From NCBI GenBank assembly GCA_025353725.1, contig JANXOF010000044.1:62001-126000 (forward strand): DNA of 64,000 nt, read 5' to 3'. Source of the DNA: Polyangiaceae bacterium. Its GTDB lineage: Bacteria; Myxococcota_A; Polyangia; Polyangiales; Polyangiaceae. Both the position numbers and the translations under genes were made by a program. Below the pieces are notes generated by a model, which had not been told where the DNA came from, ran no database searches, and saw nothing but the letters and a program-made list of their open reading frames with translations. Positions 26,175 through 36,931 of the stretch are shown one piece after another (the stretch's first letter is position 1; each line of letters starts with the position of its first letter).

Positions 26175-27532
26175 AGCGAGTCGGCGACGCTTTCGCGGGT
26201 TCGGCGCGGTTCGCGTTCGCCTTCGCGGCACTCTTCGGGGTTTTCGAGGCCGGGTGCGGCCTTGCCGACGTCTTGACAGGAGACAAGATCAATCCGGCGG
26301 TTCCTTCCTGGTACCACAGGCCGAGCGGTTCGATGAGCGTCTTCACGCATCGGACACTGACGGCCCCAGGACGCGCGAACGGCGAAGATTGGGAACGCGG
26401 AAGGCCCGAAATCGACGCGGCGCATGACCGCGTTTTCGTGGGCTCGTCCGACCACGGCCTCTACGCGCTGCGAGCAGGCGACGCGTCGACGTTGTGGCGC
26501 TACGAAACGTTGGGCGTCGTTCAAAGCGAGCCGTTTTACGACGCGGAGTCGGACCTCGTGTACTTCGGCTCGAACGACGGAGCCCTCTATTGCGTGCAGG
26601 CCGCGACCGGCACCCTCGTCTTCCGTTTCGACACCGGAGCCGAGGTCTCGCGGCGGCCCGTTCGCGCGGGCGACGACCTCGTGTTCTCAAACGCGGCGGA
26701 TTTCGTGTTCTCCATCCAGCGGCGCACGGGCAAGCCACGCTGGCAGGCGCATCGAACCGCGGCCCTCGGGATGGAGATAAGCGGTCACTCCGGCACGGCC
26801 TATGACGCGGTCTCAAAGCTCGTTTTTATGGCGTACTCCGACGGTCATGTCGTCGCGTACGACGCGCGCGACGGCGCCGAAAAGTGGACCCCCGTAGACC
26901 TCGCCGCCGAAGCCGAGCAGGTGTCAGGCGAGGCGCCGCGCTACCTCGACGCCGACACGACGCCCGTTCTCGACGATCATCCTCAAGGTCGCGTGGTCTA
27001 CGTCTCGAGCTACGCAGGCGGCGTTTATGCGCTCGACGCCCTCACGGGCTCACGCGTGTGGTCTAACGACAAAGCCATTGGCGTCACGGACCTCGTCGTG
27101 TGGCGCGAACCCGCGCACAGGCCGAACCCCAACGGCCCCGACAAAGACGGGCCAGAGGTTCCGGAGCAAAAGCTCCTCATCGCCTCGAGCGCGACGTTCG
27201 GACTTGCGGGCCTCGACCCGTACACGGGCCGCGCTGTCTGGCGTAACAAGGTACCTGAGGGCGGCGTGACCGCGCCGACACCGCTCGCCGGCGGCCTCCT
27301 CGTGGGCACGAGTCGCTACGGACTTTTTCTTCTCTCGCCGCGCAACGGGCGCGTGATCGACGGGATCGACCTCACGACTGGCTTCGCGCAAACCCCGGCA
27401 GCCTTCGGTGGCCGCGCGTACGTCATGACGAACGCAGGAACGTTCCTAGGTCTCTCCGTCACGTCACCCGTCGCATCGCCCGTCTCCAACGCTTCGCACA
27501 GCCACGCCTCCGACGTGCAGGCCAAGCGTTAG
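26171..27532 (+). CDS. BamB-like PQQ-repeat beta-propeller protein
   Basis: GTG start overlaps the YfgM-like stop. The 453-residue product has a signal region (RFAFAFAALFGVFEAGCGLA, Cys at about residue 31 likely lipidated) and then PQQ-type propeller blades: DHGLYALRAGDASTLWRYET, NDGALYCVQAATGTLVFRF, DGHVVAYDARDGAEKWTPV, AGGVYALDALTGSRVW, DPYTGRAVWRNKV. BamB scaffolds the outer-membrane assembly machine; with the YfgM-like neighbour and bamD 6 kb away this role is likely but not proven. The C-terminus is low complexity (SPVASPVSNASHSHAS). Confidence 0.8.
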   Translation: MKRVGDAFAGSARFAFAFAALFGVFEAGCGLADVLTGDKINPAVPSWYHRPSGSMSVFTHRTLTAPGRANGEDWERGRPEIDAAHDRVFVGSSDHGLYALRAGDASTLWRYETLGVVQSEPFYDAESDLVYFGSNDGALYCVQAATGTLVFRFDTGAEVSRRPVRAGDDLVFSNAADFVFSIQRRTGKPRWQAHRTAALGMEISGHSGTAYDAVSKLVFMAYSDGHVVAYDARDGAEKWTPVDLAAEAEQVSGEAPRYLDADTTPVLDDHPQGRVVYVSSYAGGVYALDALTGSRVWSNDKAIGVTDLVVWREPAHRPNPNGPDKDGPEVPEQKLLIASSATFGLAGLDPYTGRAVWRNKVPEGGVTAPTPLAGGLLVGTSRYGLFLLSPRNGRVIDGIDLTTGFAQTPAAFGGRAYVMTNAGTFLGLSVTSPVASPVSNASHSHASDVQAKR

Positions 27533-27562
27533 AGCTCTCGCGGCAGACGCTAAACGCCCCAC

Positions 27563-28132
27563 CTAGCCTTTAATTCCGCACTGCTCCGCGGACGGTCCTT
27601 TCGTGAGACTTACGCCAGCACACCGAAGTTTTTCGACGCGAGACCGAGAAAAACAAAGGCTCTCACTGCTCGTCCCGGTGTCTTTCTTGACCACGATAAA
27701 GTCGAGAGTCTTCGTAGCCCCCGCAGCGCGTTCGGCGATGAGAACATAGTCGGTCTCGACGTCGTTCCGAGCAAGTTGCGTTTGCAACTCCGCCATCCCG
27801 CTCACGCTCCAGTACATCATCGTCGTACCCTCGGGCACCTGAAACTGAGAGCCGCAAATACCCGTGTTTTCGGGATTAAGTCGGCTCAAATGACTCGCGT
27901 CGGTGTCCGCCTTGTACGCCGTGAAAAGGGCGCGTCTCAACACTGAATCTTTCTTACTTTGAGCCTCAGCTTCTGCCTGCTTTTTCGCGGCCGTATCGCG
28001 CTCAACAATCCCAGCTGGCGAGCCTTCGAAGTTGGCTTCCGACGAGCCGGCAGGCTCATCGCCTGAAGGGCTCGCACAACCAACCAGCGAAGCGACCGTG
28101 GCGAGAACAACCAAAACGAGTGTCTTTTTCAT
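27563..28132 (-). CDS. Predicted lipoprotein, function unknown
   Basis: ATG 28132 gives MKKTLVLVVLATVASLVGCA, a perfect signal peptide and lipobox (Cys19). After a charged helical stretch rich in Ala, Glu and Lys (KKQAEAEAQSKKDS) comes a mixed domain with three Cys (GICG, ESLCF, LRCAG) and an acidic/aromatic core (TTMMYWSVSGMAELQTQLAR). No family is recognised. The sequence just upstream to 28558 is gene-free and contains structured repeat copy A. Confidence 0.7.
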   Translation of the reverse strand: MKKTLVLVVLATVASLVGCASPSGDEPAGSSEANFEGSPAGIVERDTAAKKQAEAEAQSKKDSVLRRALFTAYKADTDASHLSRLNPENTGICGSQFQVPEGTTMMYWSVSGMAELQTQLARNDVETDYVLIAERAAGATKTLDFIVVKKDTGTSSESLCFSRSRVEKLRCAGVSLTKGPSAEQCGIKG

Positions 28133-28297
28133 GAAATACATAGATGCAAACCTGAGACCATGTACGGAGACGTAAGAACGCTGACACAGTGAGCCCTACC
28201 TGGATCACGCCGAACCAAGTCGCGTGGATCTTCCGCACCATTCTGCCGACGCCCAGTCAAAACCGTTCTGCCGACGCCCTTCAAGACCAAACGGAAA

Positions 28298-28474
28298 GCG
28301 GCTCTGGGGCGCGGCTGGCTTCTGGGCGCGTAGGAGCAGCATCGACTCTGCAGCCCGCTCGACCCACGCAGCGCACGGCCTGGGGACCCACGAAGTGGGG
28401 CGGCCGTGCCTCAACAAGTCCGCCCATCGCCAGACAGCGACCGCGCCCAGAAGCCAGCCGCGCCCCAGAGCCGC
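28298..28474. repeat. Structured dispersed element, copy A (177 nt)
   Basis: Perfect 33-nt inverted terminal arms (28298-28330 and 28442-28474) enclose a 37-nt hairpin (28373-28409: outer stem GCACGGCC/GGCCGTGC, internal loop TGGGGA opposite GC, inner stem CCCAC/GTGGG, GAA loop). The 5' arm is followed by TAGGAGCAG. A second copy with the same layout but different stem sequences is at 38765-38942. It carries no convincing gene; a minus-strand frame across it follows from the palindrome. It may act as RNA or as a DNA hairpin or mobile-element end. Confidence 0.85.
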
Positions 28475-28558
28475 CCCCACAAAGTCGACAAGCCCCCTTC
28501 CCCAACGTCGTCTTTCAAAATTCGTATAATAAGCATTATGTAAACTAATGCCCATGGC

Positions 28559-29083
28559 GTGTGGCAGCCGACGTTTCCCGGAACACGGTCCGCGATGGTC
28601 TGCTTCGTAACGTTTGGCGGCGGCCTCATCGGCGGAGACAGCCTCGAACTCGACCTTCACGTCGCTGAGGGCGCCACGCTCGTGGTGTTTACGCAAGCCA
28701 CCACGAAAGTGTTCCGTGGTGATTCGACGCAGTGTACCCGTGCAGTCGTTCACGGAACGCTTGTCCTTCTTCCGGACCCTGTCGCGTGCTTTCGGGCCTC
28801 TTCCTTCACGCAACGAGTTGACATAACTCTTTGCGGTCGTGGGTCGGTCGTTGCGCTCGACGGGTTTACGTCGGGTCGTCCGGCATTCGGTGACCGATGG
28901 GCCTTTGAAGCGCTCGACGCGGCGCTTGTCGGAGCAAATCTGGTTACGATGGCGCGCGATGCCCTACGTGTGCGGGAGGGAGGCCCCGTAGTCTTTGCCC
29001 GATGCAATATCGGTGACGGCGTCGATACGATAGCGGCGCATATTCTAAGTGCCCGCGCCGACGCCCTCGCCCCGGCGTGCTAG
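28559..29083 (+). CDS. ureD: Orphan, N-terminally short UreD-like urease accessory protein
   Basis: UreD helps load nickel into urease. The frame from GTG 28559 contains the family core: MVCFVTFGGGLIGGDSLELD, TQATTKVFRG, LVLLPDPVACFRASSFTQRV, GDRWAFEALD. It has 174 residues where UreD usually has about 260-300. The first 40 or so residues and much of the C-terminal half are missing, and an in-frame TAA lies just upstream. No ureABC, ureE, F or G is in the window. It may be a decaying remnant or a reduced protein with another role. A TATAAT at 28525-28530 could be its -10 box. Confidence 0.75.
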   Translation: MWQPTFPGTRSAMVCFVTFGGGLIGGDSLELDLHVAEGATLVVFTQATTKVFRGDSTQCTRAVVHGTLVLLPDPVACFRASSFTQRVDITLCGRGSVVALDGFTSGRPAFGDRWAFEALDAALVGANLVTMARDALRVREGGPVVFARCNIGDGVDTIAAHILSARADALAPAC

Positions 29084-29124
29084 CCTGAAGAGACTTGGGT
29101 AAAGGCCTATTACGACTTCGGCGA

Positions 29125-29856
29125 ATGCGTAAAGGGTCATTCGGAGCCGCGCTCGGAGTCGTACTCGCAGTCGCGTCAGTGCTCATTGGCAGCACGGCCT
29201 GCACACTGCTCACATCCGTCGGTGATCTCGTCATTGCTACTGTAGAAAGTGATGTCGACAGCGGTGTTGGAACCGATCGCGACCCTGATCTCGGCAGGCG
29301 TGAGGAGCTAGCGGACAGTGGGGCCGTCGACGCCGCAAACGTGGATCGTGTGGAAGACAATGACGCCGCGGGCCCACCGGGTTTGACGAATCTCCTGAAC
29401 CTTCATCCCGAGGGAACGTTTGAAACAGGTTGTTCCCGCTGGAGAGGCAACGCGACGCACGCTGCAAGCACCACAGCCCGTACCGGATCAGCGTCGTGTC
29501 TTGTTTGCGCGAACGCAAACGCCCCCCCCGCACCATTTTTCTCTATCGATGACCTAGGGTTGAGCGGGCCTGCGACACCAGGCGCGACGTACCGCGCTGG
29601 AGGTTGGGCGCGCCTCGCTCCTGGGACGATAGGGCCTGGCCCCGTCGCCCTCACCCTGCGCAACCTCAGTAGTGACGGCAAGAATCTCGAGTCACTCTCC
29701 TCGGCAGACACTCGCCTCAGCACGGAATGGCAGCGGTTTGAGTCCACGCTCTCAATCACGAAATCAGGCGGTAAAGTAGACGTTTACATAGCTGCAGACT
29801 ACGTTCCCGGCGCGTGCTTTTTGCTCGACGACGTGGTTGTAGAGCGCGTCGATTAG
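29125..29856 (+). CDS. Lipoprotein with carbohydrate-binding-like C-terminal domain
   Basis: From ATG 29125 (MRKGSFGAALGVVLAVASVL) the signal peptide ends at STACTLL, a lipobox near residue 25. An acidic linker follows. The C-terminal 150 residues read LLNLHPEGTFETGCSRWRGN, TTARTGSASCLVCAN, PGATYRAGGWARLAPGTI, EWQRFESTLSI, PGACFLLDDVVVERVD, which is the pattern of CBM4/9-type (CenC) jelly-roll domains. A role in glycan binding at the surface is inferred. It is followed, on the opposite strand, by gpsA. Confidence 0.7.
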   Translation: MRKGSFGAALGVVLAVASVLIGSTACTLLTSVGDLVIATVESDVDSGVGTDRDPDLGRREELADSGAVDAANVDRVEDNDAAGPPGLTNLLNLHPEGTFETGCSRWRGNATHAASTTARTGSASCLVCANANAPPAPFFSIDDLGLSGPATPGATYRAGGWARLAPGTIGPGPVALTLRNLSSDGKNLESLSSADTRLSTEWQRFESTLSITKSGGKVDVYIAADYVPGACFLLDDVVVERVD

Positions 29857-29877
29857 CGCGCGTCGATTCGAGGGTGA

Positions 29878-30906
29878 CTACGGTGAGCTAAGTCCCCAGA
29901 GTTCGTCTTTCTGAGCGCGCGTAAGCAGGATCTTCATCGCGTCGAGCAGCGGTCTTCCCTCGTGGAGCACATGGTAGACTTGCTCGGTAATCGGCATATC
30001 GACGCGCGAGCGCTGCGCTAAACGCCACGCCGCGCGCGCGGTGAGAAAGCCCTCGGCGACGGTCCGTTGAGAGGCAAGGTAAGCGACGGCATTCGCTCCT
30101 TCGGCGATTTTCATCCCCAACGTGCGGTTTCGCGACAGTGCGCCCGTCGACGTAAGAATAAGGTCCCCAACCCCGCTGAGGCCCATAAACGTTAGCGGAT
30201 CGCCGCCGAGCGCGACACCAAGGCGCGCCATCTCCGACAAGCCACGCGTCACGAGCGCAGCCCTCGCGTTCAGACCCATTCCGAGCCCGTCACACGCTCC
30301 AGCAGCAATGGCCAATACGTTTTTCATCGCGCCTCCGACCTCGACGCCAATCGGATCGCGACTCGTGTAGACGCGAAAGAATGGCGAGTGCAGCGCTGCG
30401 GCAACGTCGGCCGCACACTCCGACCGCGTGGATGCGACCACGACGTCGGTGGGAAGCCCGGAGGCGACCTCGCGAGCAAAACTTGGTCCGGAGAGCGCGC
30501 AAAGTTCGTCCGGGGCCCACCCCGCGCCTTCGAGCGCGTTCGCCGCAACCTCAGTCATGAGTCGAAGCGTTGACTCGTCGATACCCTTCGTGGCGATCAC
30601 CACGCGGGCGGCCCGTGGAATGTCCTTCGACAGCGCGGTCACAACTTGGCCGAGGAAGGCCGATGGAGGAACCACGATCACAATCTCGGCCCCCCGAAGG
30701 ACGTCCGCCGCCGACGCTGACGCGCGCAGCGATCGCGGAAGGGCGACACCATCGAGGAAAAGTCGATTCTCGTGGCGTTCGTTGACGTCGGAGACCACCT
30801 CCGGCTCCCGGGCCCAAAGGACGACTTCGTGGTCAAGCCGCGCCGCATGGGCGGCGAGCGCGGTTCCCCACGCCCCTCCCCCGATGACTGCAATCTTCTT
30901 CGTCAC
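29878..30906 (-). CDS. gpsA: Glycerol-3-phosphate dehydrogenase [NAD(P)+]
   Basis: GpsA makes sn-glycerol 3-phosphate from dihydroxyacetone phosphate for phospholipid synthesis. The GTG-started 342-residue product has the N-terminal Rossmann motif AVIGGGAWGTALA, the substrate/catalytic blocks ATKGIDE and ALSGPSFAREVASGLPTDVV, VGGAMKNVLAIAAG with the catalytic Lys, and TSTGALSRNRTLG. Length is normal. A strand change to the next plus-strand gene lies on one side and a helicase gene 34 bases away on the other. Confidence 0.95.
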   Translation of the reverse strand: MTKKIAVIGGGAWGTALAAHAARLDHEVVLWAREPEVVSDVNERHENRLFLDGVALPRSLRASASAADVLRGAEIVIVVPPSAFLGQVVTALSKDIPRAARVVIATKGIDESTLRLMTEVAANALEGAGWAPDELCALSGPSFAREVASGLPTDVVVASTRSECAADVAAALHSPFFRVYTSRDPIGVEVGGAMKNVLAIAAGACDGLGMGLNARAALVTRGLSEMARLGVALGGDPLTFMGLSGVGDLILTSTGALSRNRTLGMKIAEGANAVAYLASQRTVAEGFLTARAAWRLAQRSRVDMPITEQVYHVLHEGRPLLDAMKILLTRAQKDELWGLSSP

Positions 30907-30939
30907 GGCCGAAGCTTACCTGGCTTCGAAAGCGAAGGA

Positions 30940-33471
30940 TCAGGTTGCGGCGAGGGGCGGTGCCTCGAGGTCGACAAGTGGAACATCCGGCACGGCCGTC
31001 GGCTGCGTCGCGATGCCGTCGACCACCAGCCGGGAAGGCGCTTCGCTGGAGATGCACCAAAGCTGATGAGCCGCGCGCGTGGCCCCGACATAGAGCGCAT
31101 GGCGCGCTTGCGGGGTCTCGCCGTAGCTGGAGGCTGTCGTTTCGAGCAAGATGACCTCGTCGAACTCGAGGCCCTTGGTTTGGCGTACGTCCGTCACGTC
31201 GAACCCTCGCTCCCACGAAAAATCTTGCTTCCGTACGCGACGAACATTCGGGACTTCGGCGCGAACAAGGCCCTCGTAGTAGACTTCCGCTTGCTGCGGG
31301 AACCGCGAAAGCAGCGCAACGTTGGCATCGGGCTCGTTCGCGGCAAGCTCACGGAGCGCGTCGGCGAGGAACGCCACGGCTTCGCCCGCCGAGGCGAAGG
31401 AAAAGAGCTCCACGGGCGGACCATGACGCGTCGCAATCGGCTCGGACTCATGAGCCAGCGGCCCAAGGACGGCGCGCGCGAAGCTCGTAATCTCGGCCGT
31501 CGACCGGTAGCTCACCTTGAGCGGCTCGATGACACCCGCGCCGCCCGCGACTCCGACCTCTTTGAGTGTCGCGTCCCAATCGAACTCGAGGTGTTGTTCG
31601 TCGTCGTCGCGCATACGTTGCGCCATGTCGCCGGCGAGCGTGACCGAAAGCTGACTCGGATCCGCACGGCCGTCCTCTCGGCTGCCCGCGGAGACGTCGA
31701 GGAGCACTTTGAGCTCAATCGGGCTGCAGTCTTGCACTTCGTCGACGAACAAGTGAGTGACGCTGAGCGCCGCTCCTTCCACGTCGAGCAGTGGGCCGCG
31801 AAGCGCCTGCCAAAGCCTGAGAATCAGCGCGTAGTCTTCGCTGTCGAGCGAAGGCGACTCACCGTCGCGATCGTGCTCCGAACGCACGCGCGTCTGGCGC
31901 ACGCACCATTCGTGGACTTGGTCCAGCTGGCCTTTACCGAAGTGGTCACCGAAGAACGTATCGAGCAGCGTGCGGCTCGTGGTTACCTCGTCCCACGCGC
32001 CGAGCACGGCGCGCGCTTCGTTACGAAGCTCGATACCTAACGATTGAACCGCGCTTCGGGTGATCTCGGGGAGTCCCTCGGCGCTTGCCGTGCCTTGGAT
32101 CTCACGCTTACCGGCGACCCACAACGCGAGTTGCGTGACGCGTCTGTCGGCTACGCCATGCGTCAAGCGCCACGCCGCGAGCACGCGCTCTCCGTCGGGC
32201 CAGCGGCCGCTTCCCATCGAGGCTTCGACCTTGGTGTCGAGGCGCAGTTGCACGTCTTTCGCGACCGCCTCGATCACGTGGAGCATGCCCGCGTGGTTTT
32301 TCAGGCGTGAAACCAACGGCGGCGTTTCGTCACTGATGGCGCTCGGCAAACGCGGGAAAAGGTCGTGAATGACCCGCACGGACCAGCGCGCGAACGTCAT
32401 CACAGGAACGCCCTCGACACCAAGGCCTGGCAGAACACGGCTCGTGTAGTGAATGAGCGCCTCATTCGGCACGATCACCAACATCTTCGAGCCGCGGTAG
32501 CGCGTCGGGTTCGAGGCATGGAGGTAGGCAACGCGGTGTAGGCCTACCGTGGTCTTTCCGCTGCCGGCGCTGCCTTGAATGGCGACGAGCCCAAGGCCAG
32601 GCTTGGTAATGAGTTCGTACTGCTCCTTGTCGAGCATCGCCGCGATCGAAGGCAGCAAGCGATCCGCCGACGTCGCTTTGCCGCGATCGGCCGAACCGCC
32701 AATCGGCGTCACGCCCTCTCCCTTGCCGGGAAGACGCAAGCGCGCCGTCATCGCCTCCGCGCGGCGCCAACGACCGTTCGCATCGAGCACGAAGGTGCCT
32801 TGCGGAGCGGTTACCTTGCGGAGCTCGCCATTGACGATAGCCACGGTGCGACGCGCCAACACCTCCCCTTCGACGGGACGGTCGCCGAGTCGTTCCTCGT
32901 ACGGCTCCCCCTCCTGGTAGCGATAGAAAATCCGGCTTACCGGCGCGTTGCGCCAATCGACGATCCGGATGCCAGCGCCGGCGTCGAGGTACTGCTTGGA
33001 GCCGACGAGCACGTCACGCCTTCGCAGTTTTTCGCCTCTGCCTCCCGGGCCGGGGATCGCCTCTTCGAGCCGTAAGTGCCCGAAATAAGGACTCTTTCGG
33101 TCGATCGAACCGACCGTACTTTTGCCGCGATGGGCACGGAGGGCGCCAAGCGTGTGCATCTGCTCGAGCAGCGCGGGGAGATCCTCCGGCTTCGCAATCG
33201 CCGTAAGCTCGCGCAACTCGACGAGGCGGCGATCGTCGGCCAGCAACATCTCGTTCAGCGTCGGCCCGGCCGGCTTCTCTTTCCCAGCGCCCACTACGCC
33301 GGCGTCCCCAGCCGCGGGATCTGGGCCGAGGGCGCGATAAACGGTCGCGAGAAGCTTTAGCTCCTCCCGAACGACGGACGCGGCCTCCGCATCGCTCTCG
33401 AGCCCTGGGATTTCGATGTCTTCACGGTGTGCTGTAGCTTCGTCGGTCACGGGGTCGCGGAGCCATAGCAT
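30940..33471 (-). CDS. HelD/UvrD-like superfamily-1 helicase
   Basis: The 843-residue product has a Walker A (IQGSAGSGKTTVGLHRVAYL, 298-317) after an N-terminal region typical of HelD (GRISFRD-type DWRNAPVSRIFYRYQEGEPY, where HelD has DWRAP), motif II LFVDEVQDCSPIEL, and late motifs QTKGLEFDEVILLE and YVGATRAAHQLW. HelD-family proteins either unwind DNA or, in Gram-positives, release RNA polymerase; which applies here is not known. It also resembles the UvrD/PcrA-like class-1 helicases. The start codon is ATG at 33471. Confidence 0.85.
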   Translation of the reverse strand: MLWLRDPVTDEATAHREDIEIPGLESDAEAASVVREELKLLATVYRALGPDPAAGDAGVVGAGKEKPAGPTLNEMLLADDRRLVELRELTAIAKPEDLPALLEQMHTLGALRAHRGKSTVGSIDRKSPYFGHLRLEEAIPGPGGRGEKLRRRDVLVGSKQYLDAGAGIRIVDWRNAPVSRIFYRYQEGEPYEERLGDRPVEGEVLARRTVAIVNGELRKVTAPQGTFVLDANGRWRRAEAMTARLRLPGKGEGVTPIGGSADRGKATSADRLLPSIAAMLDKEQYELITKPGLGLVAIQGSAGSGKTTVGLHRVAYLHASNPTRYRGSKMLVIVPNEALIHYTSRVLPGLGVEGVPVMTFARWSVRVIHDLFPRLPSAISDETPPLVSRLKNHAGMLHVIEAVAKDVQLRLDTKVEASMGSGRWPDGERVLAAWRLTHGVADRRVTQLALWVAGKREIQGTASAEGLPEITRSAVQSLGIELRNEARAVLGAWDEVTTSRTLLDTFFGDHFGKGQLDQVHEWCVRQTRVRSEHDRDGESPSLDSEDYALILRLWQALRGPLLDVEGAALSVTHLFVDEVQDCSPIELKVLLDVSAGSREDGRADPSQLSVTLAGDMAQRMRDDDEQHLEFDWDATLKEVGVAGGAGVIEPLKVSYRSTAEITSFARAVLGPLAHESEPIATRHGPPVELFSFASAGEAVAFLADALRELAANEPDANVALLSRFPQQAEVYYEGLVRAEVPNVRRVRKQDFSWERGFDVTDVRQTKGLEFDEVILLETTASSYGETPQARHALYVGATRAAHQLWCISSEAPSRLVVDGIATQPTAVPDVPLVDLEAPPLAAT

Positions 33472-33494
33472 TCAAGGCTCGCCCGCCCTAGCAC

Positions 33495-34262
33495 CTAAAG
33501 AAGGAGCTGGTCTTCGAGGCGGAGCACCGTGAGGTTCACGCCCTTCAGGCGGGCGCACTGAGTTTCGACCTTGGCCTGAAACGCGGGCTTTATGTGATAG
33601 AGCAACGTTGGAAGGTCTTGCGGTTTGGCGAACTTTTTCAGCTCGGGCAAGAGCGTCTGAGGCGTATGGTGCCCGCTCAGCGTGGCCACCCGCTGCTCCT
33701 CATTCGGGAAGCTCACCTCCATGAGAAGCGCGCGAAGATCGCGTTCTTCGCGGAGCACCTCCCAGAGGCGAACCGTGGGACCCGTGTCTCCGCTGTAAGC
33801 AACGGAAGCGCCATTTTTATCGACGATAAACGCTGACGTATCGATCGTGTGACTCACCGCGATGGCGCGCACCCCAAACCCGGCAACCTCGACGCGGAGC
33901 TCAGGCTTGAGAATCTTGTAGCGAATCGTCGGCTCTTTTTTTGACGGGATAGCCGTAAAGTCCGGCCAGACGAGCCCGTTGAAAAAGTGCCGCTTCAGCA
34001 CGTCAAGGGTGGCGACGGTCCCCGCCACGATCAACGGTTTGCACCCATGGTGCGCTCGGTTGTCCGCGATCGTCGCGAGGTCTCGAATGTGGTCGAGGTG
34101 CGCGTGGCTCACGAGCACGGCTTCAAGCTTGTACTGAAGCGGCAGATCGAGCCCACTGGTCAACGACCCCGCGTCAATCGCCAGGCGATCGTCGAGCAAA
34201 AAAGCGCTTGTTCGGTGCTTCGGCGTTTCGCCGCCGTGGCACCCGACTACGCGTAGAAGCAA
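33495..34262 (-). CDS. Metallo-beta-lactamase-fold phosphodiesterase-like protein
   Basis: The start is placed at TTG 34262, just before RVVGCHGGETPKHRTSAFLL, where family members begin; ATG 34376 would add 38 unlike residues. The 255-residue protein has VSHAHLDHIRDL (metal-binding HxHxDH), a following His in HFFNG, SGDTGPT and a late HHTP. The order matches class-II cyclic-nucleotide phosphodiesterases (PDE1-like), so 3',5'-cAMP hydrolysis is a reasonable guess. It lies upstream of the helicase gene on the same strand. Confidence 0.75.
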   Translation of the reverse strand: MLLRVVGCHGGETPKHRTSAFLLDDRLAIDAGSLTSGLDLPLQYKLEAVLVSHAHLDHIRDLATIADNRAHHGCKPLIVAGTVATLDVLKRHFFNGLVWPDFTAIPSKKEPTIRYKILKPELRVEVAGFGVRAIAVSHTIDTSAFIVDKNGASVAYSGDTGPTVRLWEVLREERDLRALLMEVSFPNEEQRVATLSGHHTPQTLLPELKKFAKPQDLPTLLYHIKPAFQAKVETQCARLKGVNLTVLRLEDQLLL

Positions 34263-34513
34263 AGGGCTCTCGGCGATGCCATCATCACTTGGCGCAGAGC
34301 GTAGCCTGCAGCTTCCGAACGAGTCAAAATTCGGAAGGCCCCCCCTCGACATGCAGTCACACCACGAACCGTTCAAGCGCGACCGCTATGTTGACCGTCG
34401 GCCCCGCTCGCGTCGTCGACCTCAGCCTAACCGAGAGGTTCACCTACGATTTGCGCCGACCCGCGCGGCGACACCTGGTCACCGTTGCGCGACTCGCGAT
34501 AGCCTCAGTCCTC

Positions 34514-35074
34514 ATGCGCATTCCGGTTTCCGTTTTCGTTCTTTCACTCGCCTCAATCGTCTCGGCGCTGCCCACGCTCGCTTGCGGCGGCGCCGACTCC
34601 GGGGATCCGAAAGTTCCTACGTCGGCGACGTCCGGCAGCAGCGACGGACAGGGGATCAAGCTCGGCGACAAGGCCCCGGCATTTTCCGTCGAGTCCATGA
34701 ACGGTGCGGGCAAGATGACTCTCGCCCCGGGCAAAGTCGTCATCGTCGATTTTTGGGCGACATGGTGCGAGCCATGCAAAAAATCGTTCCCAAAACTTCA
34801 GGAACTTTACGTGAAGTATAAGTCGAACGGACTCGAAATCATTGCGCTTTCCGTTGATGACGAGAAGACTGGGATCCGTGACTTCGCGACAACCCACGGC
34901 GCCAAGTTTGGTGTCGGCTGGGACGATGGGAAAAAACTTGCCGACATCTGGAAGCCAGCCAACATGCCGTCGACTTACATTGTGGGCAAAGACGGAACGG
35001 TAAAGCACATTCACCGCGGCTACCGCGATGGAGAGGAAGCTGAGATTGAGAAAGAGCTCAAAGCCCTTTTCTGA
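34514..35074 (+). CDS. TlpA/ResA-like thioredoxin lipoprotein
   Basis: ATG 34514 gives MRIPVSVFVLSLASIVSALP then TLACGGAD, a signal peptide with a lipidated Cys near residue 24. The thioredoxin domain has VIVDFWATWCEPCKKSFPKL with a WCEPC active site, a typical SVDDEKTGIRDF insert, and cis-Pro in NMPSTYIVGKDG. It would reduce or isomerise periplasmic disulfides or act in cytochrome maturation. Family length and domain are normal (about 186 residues). A bidirectional terminator separates it from groL. Confidence 0.88.
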   Translation: MRIPVSVFVLSLASIVSALPTLACGGADSGDPKVPTSATSGSSDGQGIKLGDKAPAFSVESMNGAGKMTLAPGKVVIVDFWATWCEPCKKSFPKLQELYVKYKSNGLEIIALSVDDEKTGIRDFATTHGAKFGVGWDDGKKLADIWKPANMPSTYIVGKDGTVKHIHRGYRDGEEAEIEKELKALF

Positions 35075-35151
35075 CGTCGCGCGGCGACCTGAGATGCGCC
35101 CTAGCGAAGCGCGCGGTCGGCGGTCTGGGTTTGGACAGGTCTACAAAGCGA

Positions 35152-35183
35152 GAAACCCCGAAGCCACAAGGCTCCGGGGTTTC
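35152..35183. terminator. Bidirectional terminator between tlpA-like gene and groL
   Basis: A 14-bp stem (GAAACCCCGAAGCC with GGCTCCGGGGTTTC, one mismatch) with a four-base loop is flanked by A/T-rich sequence on both sides. It can stop rightward transcription of the thioredoxin gene and leftward transcription of groSL. Confidence 0.7.
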
Positions 35184-35213
35184 TTACTTTCAGATTTGAG
35201 AGCGCGCGAACGA

Positions 35214-36905
<1,692 letters not shown>

Positions 36906-36931
36906 TTACTTAGTCGGGGATCGTCGAAAAT

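Noticed and set aside
28205-28813. A minus-strand frame of about 200 codons
   Set aside because: It spans the palindromic repeat and is antisense to the ureD start; its sequence repeats the palindrome.
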